A program made the position numbers and the translations under genes. The notes beneath the pieces were generated by a model, which made no database searches, was not told the origin of the DNA, and saw only the letters and a list, made by a program, of their open reading frames with translations. A stretch of DNA of 64,000 nt from Clavulina sp. PMI_390 (lineage: Eukaryota; Basidiomycota; Agaricomycetes; Cantharellales; Hydnaceae): the NCBI GenBank assembly GCA_015039315.1, contig WIDE01000001.1, positions 418,758 through 482,757 on the forward strand, read 5' to 3'. Every line of letters starts with the position of its first letter. Position 1 is the stretch's first letter. Of this stretch, positions 58,990 through 64,000 are shown piece after piece.

Positions 58990-60348
58990 CATCTACATCA
59001 TGCTGACTGGCGGCTGCGCACACGGACGAGTCTATACATGAAAGATCAGCTCTCCTTGTATTCCAATACACACGTAGAAGGAAAACTGACTCAGGGAATT
59101 CGGTTAAGCGTGATTTTCCATCGGTCTTCCGCTTAGCCATAATCTTGCTTATTTTCCTTTCCGGCCTGGTTGGGTTCAGCGAAGTAATGGTGGTACCAGA
59201 AAAGATGGAACAGCGGAGCCACATGGGCATAAGCGGATTTGGGTCGGGATAGGCAGCGACCAGACTTACTGTACGACAATTACAGGCACGGGTGAATGGC
59301 TGACAGCGTATCTAGAAGATCGCAGGGAATCAGTGAGCATGCAGCGCAACTCTGTCATGCTATCTGGTGCGTACCTCGAGACACTACCCATCCCTGGTGC
59401 GCCAAGGGCAGCACCCCACTGCTTTACCATTCCCCTTGGACCGCGTGTGCCTACCACGAGTGAATCGGGTCGGTAGAGCGCAATCAGTCGGTCGATGGTC
59501 TCAGTGATGCGCCCTGCCATAAATTCAACGATGACTGATAGCTGATAGAACAAAGCGTTACAGCGCAGGGGGGATAATAGGAGCAAAGAGGTTAATTTTG
59601 GTAAAGGGTAATATTTGTGAAATCGACATACATTGCGGCCCTCGTGTTGAGAGTTGCGTGCAATAGCATTTTTCATGAGCACTCGTGCTTCTTCCCGTAG
59701 GTCCTCATGAGTTTGCTTCTCTGTAGAGAAAGCAGGTTCGTTAGCCAATTCATTTCTACCATGTAAAAATAAAACGCCAATACTTGCCAAGCTCATCTGG
59801 ATCGAAGCCTCGGACGATGATCAACTCGTCCCCATCTTGCACCAGAGAATCCATCGCCCAATTCAGAGCCTCGGAACCACTTGGATCACGACTACATGCG
59901 CACAGATAATTCCTCGTGAATCGTGTGCGCTTATACCCATCGGTAGTTGTCTGATTGTGCCGCAGCAGAGATTTAGTGGCACACGACACACATCGACCCA
60001 GTGACGGCACACCTTTAACGTGTAACTGAACATGGCGGTGTCAGCTGGAGTATTCCCCTCGAATGTATCAAATGAGACTTTATTCGTGTAGCCTGGTAGG
60101 AAGGATGAAGAGCGGTGCGTGGGGAGAGGCATGCTGCCAGACACTGGGCTTGAGATGGCTGAGATGCTTCCGCTGCCATTTTGAAGGTCGGCGAGTCCTA
60201 GACGAGATGAGTCGCGTTTGAGAGCAGGTTTGAGGCCAGGCTCCGGCGATGTTGGTGTAGAGATGGAAGACGACATGGGGGCGCTTAGTAGCAGATGATT
60301 CCGATCGGTGCCGCGGTTCAAGACCCGACGATCTTCCTGGCTTGGCAT
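58990..60348 (-). CDS. Universal stress protein (UspA) domain protein; 3' end uncertain
   Basis: Exons (leftward) 60013-60348, 59788-59950, 59632-59720, 59375-59541, 59270-59311 and a last exon from 59165. The N-terminal 110 residues are Ser/Pro-rich and disordered. The UspA fold then begins at RNYLCACSRDPSGSEALNWA, continues with DGDELIIVRGFDPDELEKQ, then LSVIVEFMAGRITETIDRL and DSLVVGTRGPRGMVKQ, and ends SRYAVSHSPVPVIVVQPERK. The Gx2Gx9G(S/T) nucleotide motif is recognisable only in altered form around GTRGPRG. The last exon continues KISKIMAKRKTDGKSRLTEF and stays open to 58730, beneath the UBP14 3' end, so the true stop is unclear and a further intron is possible. One intron (59721-59787) has a GC donor. 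Confidence 0.85.
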
Positions 60349-60428
60349 ATTACATTGTACATAGTCACCATACGAATAAATAAATAAAATGCTGATATTA
60401 CAGTAAAATAAGACGATGTGAATCCCAT

Positions 60429-61345
60429 CTAATAGCTGGGAAGAGCGAGGCCTTGGTAGCCCATTGACCCGACCGATCGATAGGCCCGGACGCGGTTTTC
60501 CCCTCTGTATCCCACGCTCATCCCTACAGCAGGTTCATCAATTGAAGTTAATAATACGGTACATGTCAGAAATATAGTGCCGTGCTTACACGTGGCACCT
60601 CCAAAGCCTGGTCTTGGGGAGACATCTGGGCCAATGTGCCCAAACAGCTTGTCAGCGTCTCGCATGGCGAGGATGAAGCCAACAACAACCAAGTCCACAG
60701 TTTCGGGACTGAGTTCACCGAAGACTGCCAGCTTTCCATTCACGCCTTTGGACCCCTTTTTGGGGTTAGGACAGTAATAGGCGACCAACAAGTTATCCTT
60801 GTCCATCAGCTAGGGGGGAGAGGTCAGCTCATTTGTATCGCGCATTATTCAGGGGCAACAACACTCACCGTAGGCTCTCCTAAGATGCCAACCCACTTCC
60901 AACCCTCACTTTCTTTGGGTTGTACTCGTCGAAACCTACATAGCGACACACGTTGTCAATGCATCATCGCTATCAGAAGGAAACTAGCTCACCCCTCAGG
61001 CCACTGTAGGGGTGGGAAGAAATCCTCAAGCACATGGTCCGTGAAACCATAGACCAGCACATTCTCTGCTGGAGGGGTTCGGAACTCGAAGCGGGCAATG
61101 ACTCGCTTTGCTAAAGTGACCGCCTGGTTCGCAGTAGGGGCATTCAAGTTTGCTATCCCAGCACCGTCCACTTTAGTGATAACAGTGGTATGTTTCTTAT
61201 CTCGCCATCGAGAACGAGAGGACTCGGTGATATATTGGACCCGACCGTCGGGGCTCGTAATGATCATAGACTGCCATTCTTGGGAAGAGATGTTGTAGTA
61301 CTGCACGTCGTCTTCTTCAGGTGGTTCAAGGTCGTAGTTGTCCAT
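60429..61345 (-). CDS. Uncharacterised 244-residue protein
   Basis: Exons (leftward) 60993-61345, 60869-60935, 60590-60809 and 60429-60523 keep frame and give 244 residues, so the gene is well supported. The start MDNYDLEPPEEDDVQYYNIS has an in-frame stop eight codons upstream. Beta-rich segments follow: EWQSMIITSPDGRVQYITES, RDKKHTTVITKVDGAG, RVIARFEFRTPPAENVLVYG, EGWKWVGILGEPTL, KDNLLVAYYCPNP, KLAVFGELSPETVDLVVVGF. The C-terminus is GYRGENRVRAYRSVGSMGYQ and ends ALPSY. The strand-rich pattern with an ILGEP core and a final hydrophobic helix recalls the DUF6593-type proteins that are numerous in Agaricomycetes; this is a weak guess. No signal peptide or membrane segment. Confidence 0.75.
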
Positions 61346-61942
61346 GTGGAAGCTCGTTGGCAGGAGTCACATTCCAAGGATGTGGTTGTGGAGTAAATCT
61401 GGCTTTCCCCACAATAGGGTTGGCGATCGCGTGACCAGTTCATAGTCATCATCACAGCCTTAGCACCAAGAGCAGGGGTCGGTTTGGGCAGTGAGCAAGT
61501 AACACAACATTGGTTTGCGTATACTTTGTGAACGGCTGGAAAAGTTTGTGGTTAAGCCTATATATCTCAGTCACAAAAGTCGTCAAGCAACGACCACCGG
61601 AATCCGAACACTTCCGGCTCCCATTCCAGTCTTCCGGACTCCGTTCCAGCTCGGATCTCTCCCTTTCCAGACGCTGACAGTGTCTGGCGCATTTTGACAA
61701 TACTGTTATTCAGACTGGCCAACATGACGGGACCGTCTTGAGTCATTTCGCACAATCGGGCTCCGAGGACTGAATGTGATCCAAAGCCGTCAACCTCAGT
61801 GGTCATCAATGCTTGCGCGTCGTCTCTACTCGCAAGAAGCAACCATTGAACTATGTGTGCGGTATATATAGGACCACTTCATGCACAGATCAAGGTAGCA
61901 AGTACTACCAGCTAGGAAGTCCTCCCTCAACAAGCACCACCA
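61346..61942. other. Divergent intergenic, unknown gene to aldo-keto reductase
   Basis: 597 bp. A minus-strand open frame 61567-61842 starts with a non-ATG codon and has no motif, so I do not annotate it. The right end holds the TATA box of the reductase gene. Confidence 0.5.
61863..61870 (+). promoter_or_regulatory. TATA box of the aldo-keto reductase gene
   Basis: TATATATA 73 bp upstream of the ATG at 61943. The spacing resembles that of the TATA box at 16513, which lies 72 bp before its ATG. Confidence 0.55.
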
Positions 61943-63563
61943 ATGTCTGCTGCTATCAACTGGCCCAAGCGCAAGGTCGGCAACGTCGAAGTCAACGGTG
62001 CGTATATTCTCGTTGCCGAAACCTTCTCCATCGTCTTCGTCTATTATGGCGCTTACGTGTCGATGGTTCCATCTGCTGTCGATCTCCTCCAGCCATTGGC
62101 CATGGCATGATGTCAATCGGCGGGAATGTTTATGGCCCTGCGGGCACAGATGAAGAACGCTTCGAGGTACGCTCACACCATCAGAGCCAGGGTCCACAGC
62201 ATTGAAATGTCCTCTCTTCGCCTCTAATAGCTTCTCAACCGACTCTGGGAACTTGGCCAGACAAACTGGGATACTGCCCATATGTATGTGAGTACCAAGA
62301 ACTCTCGATTGCCCTGCTCGCCTGTCCTCGCTAGCGGTCGAAGTTAATGTCATTTCTGCATCCCTTTAGGGGGACGCTGAAGAGCTTCTTGGAAAATGGT
62401 TTGCAAAGTACCCTGAACGTCGCTCCCAAATCTTCCTCGCCACCAAGTTCGGTGTCCAATTGACCCCGACAATGGGGATTCGAGGTGATCCCGAGTTCGT
62501 CAGGGAGCAGCTCGCGCAATCTCTCAAGAGGCTTCAGACGGACTACATCGATCTGTACTACCAGCACCGCCCTGATCCCAAGGTCCCGATCGAAGTTACC
62601 GTCAAGGTTCTTGCCGAGTTTATCAAGTGTGTACTTAGCAGACCCTTTCCTTGGCCGCCCAAATTCCTGTTCTCATTTGTCTCTTCTTCACCCCAGGGAT
62701 GGCAAGATAAAGCAGTATGGCCTCTCGGACGCGTCTGTGAAGACAATCCATCGTGCTCAGAAGATCCATCCCGTAGCGGCCATCCAGATCGAGTACGGCT
62801 TTCTCTCTCATGGCCGTTTATTTGATGTGTCAAGCTAAGGCGTAAATGCTGACTGCTCTTTTAGGATCAATCCCTTCTTGCGTACGCCTCTGATACCAGG
62901 TGGGCTCGTCGACACTGCTCGCGAGCTTGGAATTGCGTACGTTCAGAGATGCCACTTGCTTGAGAACTTTTCTTCATCCATGTTTTTGTTCCGATTTCTG
63001 TTCCTGCAGCGTGTTCGCATATTCTCCCAATGGGAATGGATTGGCCATTGGTCGTTTCGTGAGTGCAATTGTCAATTGTCTCACTTCGCCTCTGCTAATT
63101 TATGCCACTTCATGTCAACAACTTCTGGTGTGCTGCTGTCCCTTGCTGATAGAAATCACCCGATGAGTTTGTTGAGGGTGACAGGAGGCGCGGTCTACCC
63201 CGCTATCAAGCCGAGATAATCGCACACGCCCGCGAACTCGCTGACAACTTTACCTCCATCGGGCGCGACCTTTCGCCCGCCGCGCCATATACCGCCGCGC
63301 AGGTCTGCCTCGCTTGGCTCTCCGCTCAAGGAGACAACATCATCCCTCTTCCTGGAAGCAGTAGCGCCGTTCGCGCAGAGGAGAATTGCAGGGCGGTCGA
63401 GGTGCTTGGGAAGTTGAGCAGAGAACATATGGAGCTGATTGAGGGGGCGCTCAAGAAGACGGATGAGACGGTTGCGAAGGCACCCAGGCGACCCCCCGGA
63501 GCAGGCGAGCTTTCCTTCGTAGAGACGCCAGAGTATGTGCCGGAGAGCGAAGGGGGCAACTGA
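61943..63563 (+). CDS. Aldo-keto reductase
   Basis: NADPH-dependent oxidoreductase of the AKR superfamily with a TIM barrel. Exons 61943-61997, 62093-62166, 62231-62287, 62370-62626, 62697-62792, 62865-62936, 63010-63058 and 63153-63563 give 356 residues. Motifs in order: IGHGMMSIGGNVYGPAGTDE; NWDTAHMYGDAEELLGKWF (catalytic Asp and Tyr, across an intron); FLATKFG (catalytic Lys); DLYYQHRPDPKVPIE (catalytic His); KQYGLSDAS; VFAYSPNGNGLAIGRF; and IIPLPGSSSAVRAEEN for cofactor binding. The tetrad Asp-Tyr-Lys-His is complete. The layout matches the pyridoxal-reductase-like and aryl-alcohol-dehydrogenase-like AKRs of fungi; I cannot choose the substrate. It has a clear TATA promoter, fitting an inducible gene. 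Confidence 0.93.
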
Positions 63564-64000
63564 GCTCATTGTAGCTCATTTTCATCTTAGCGATGATGCC
63601 CATTAGTTTTACTTTGGAACCTGTACTCATCCCGATACATAAGCTAGCTACTCCTGGCTCAATAAATGCTAGAATGCCCATGGTGTTTATAGCTTATAGC
63701 TTGTTGCATACAATGCTCCATGTCTCATCATACACCTTGAGTTGTATGACCTCCAGCTAGGTTCCTCGGTCATGAGGAAGGCTTGATTCGTCGCCAACCA
63801 GCTGCAGATTGAACTTGCTTACGCTCGCCATCATTCAGCTATCTTGAGGATTCCCTTCTAGCTCCATGGCGATGTAGGTCAGAATCATTGGTATCGGAGA
63901 CACCCGCCTCAATATTAGATGGCCCCGTTTGTACCTCTAGCGCGTGGAATTTGACTTCCTCTACAGTGCGAGTGACTTGTATGGCAATCAATAGTATGGA
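63564..64000. other. Downstream region at window edge
   Basis: 437 bp after the reductase stop. AATAAA at 63661-63666 may serve as its poly(A) signal. No coding sequence is supported before the window ends. Confidence 0.45.

Noticed and set aside
61567..61842. 91-codon minus-strand frame before the reductase
   Set aside because: Begins with a non-ATG codon, has no recognisable motif, and its 5' end abuts the TATA box of the divergent gene.

Overview
The window is nuclear DNA of a filamentous basidiomycete, most likely an Agaricomycete. Genes are dense: about 27 protein genes in 64 kb on both strands. Most genes are cut by many short introns of about 45-110 nt with GTRNGT donors and YAG acceptors, and the gene set is that of a fungal chromosome arm (SAC3, MAS2, SRO7, BCS1, STE6, TSR1, UBP14, RVB2). 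I saw no tRNA, rRNA, CRISPR array, transposase or virus-derived gene. Exon joins given below were read by eye from splice signals and from reading-frame phase across each junction. Where a full join is given, the total coding length is a multiple of three.

Layout, left to right. 0-6 kb: SAC3 mRNA-export factor (-), head-to-head with a basic/coiled-coil nuclear protein (+). 6.3-9.4 kb: a predicted mitochondrial protein and the mitochondrial processing peptidase alpha subunit. 9.8-11.7 kb: an intact but strongly diverged actin built from 14 exons, one of only 6 nt. 12-17.5 kb: a tomosyn/Sro7/Lgl exocytosis regulator and a small acidic protein. 18.1-22.1 kb: ribosomal protein eL28, the BCS1 AAA chaperone and a Rab5 GTPase (-). 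22.3-29 kb: an RRM protein of Mei2-like type, an Alr4036-type flavin oxidase, an unrecognised small gene and an acidic nuclear protein (-). 29.1-35.7 kb: the MDM1/SNX13-type PXA-RGS-PX tether, tail-to-tail with the RVB2 AAA+ ATPase (-). 35.8-40.7 kb: mitochondrial uL2m, the oxaloacetate carrier OAC1, and a DUF4743-Nudix hydrolase. 40.8-50.2 kb: an FHA/AT-hook protein (-) and the full-length ABC exporter STE6 (-). 51-58.8 kb: a WW-domain protein, TSR1 (-) and UBP14 (+). 58.9-63.6 kb: a universal stress protein (-), an unknown 244-residue protein (-) and an aldo-keto reductase (+).

The genes are mostly housekeeping and are not an operon or a biosynthetic cluster. Recurrent themes are mitochondrial biogenesis (MAS2, BCS1, uL2m, OAC1, a predicted presequence protein), ribosome production (eL28, TSR1, and RVB2 indirectly) and membrane traffic (Sro7, Rab5, MDM1, STE6). 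Several neighbours are divergently paired with under 130 bp between start codons and probably share promoters. The most unusual items are the diverged actin with its 6-nt microexon, an FHA plus AT-hook protein whose layout recalls Ki-67 and whose upstream region has two ACGCGT sites, an RVB2 gene whose ATG sits alone on its coding exon, and two GC-AG introns.
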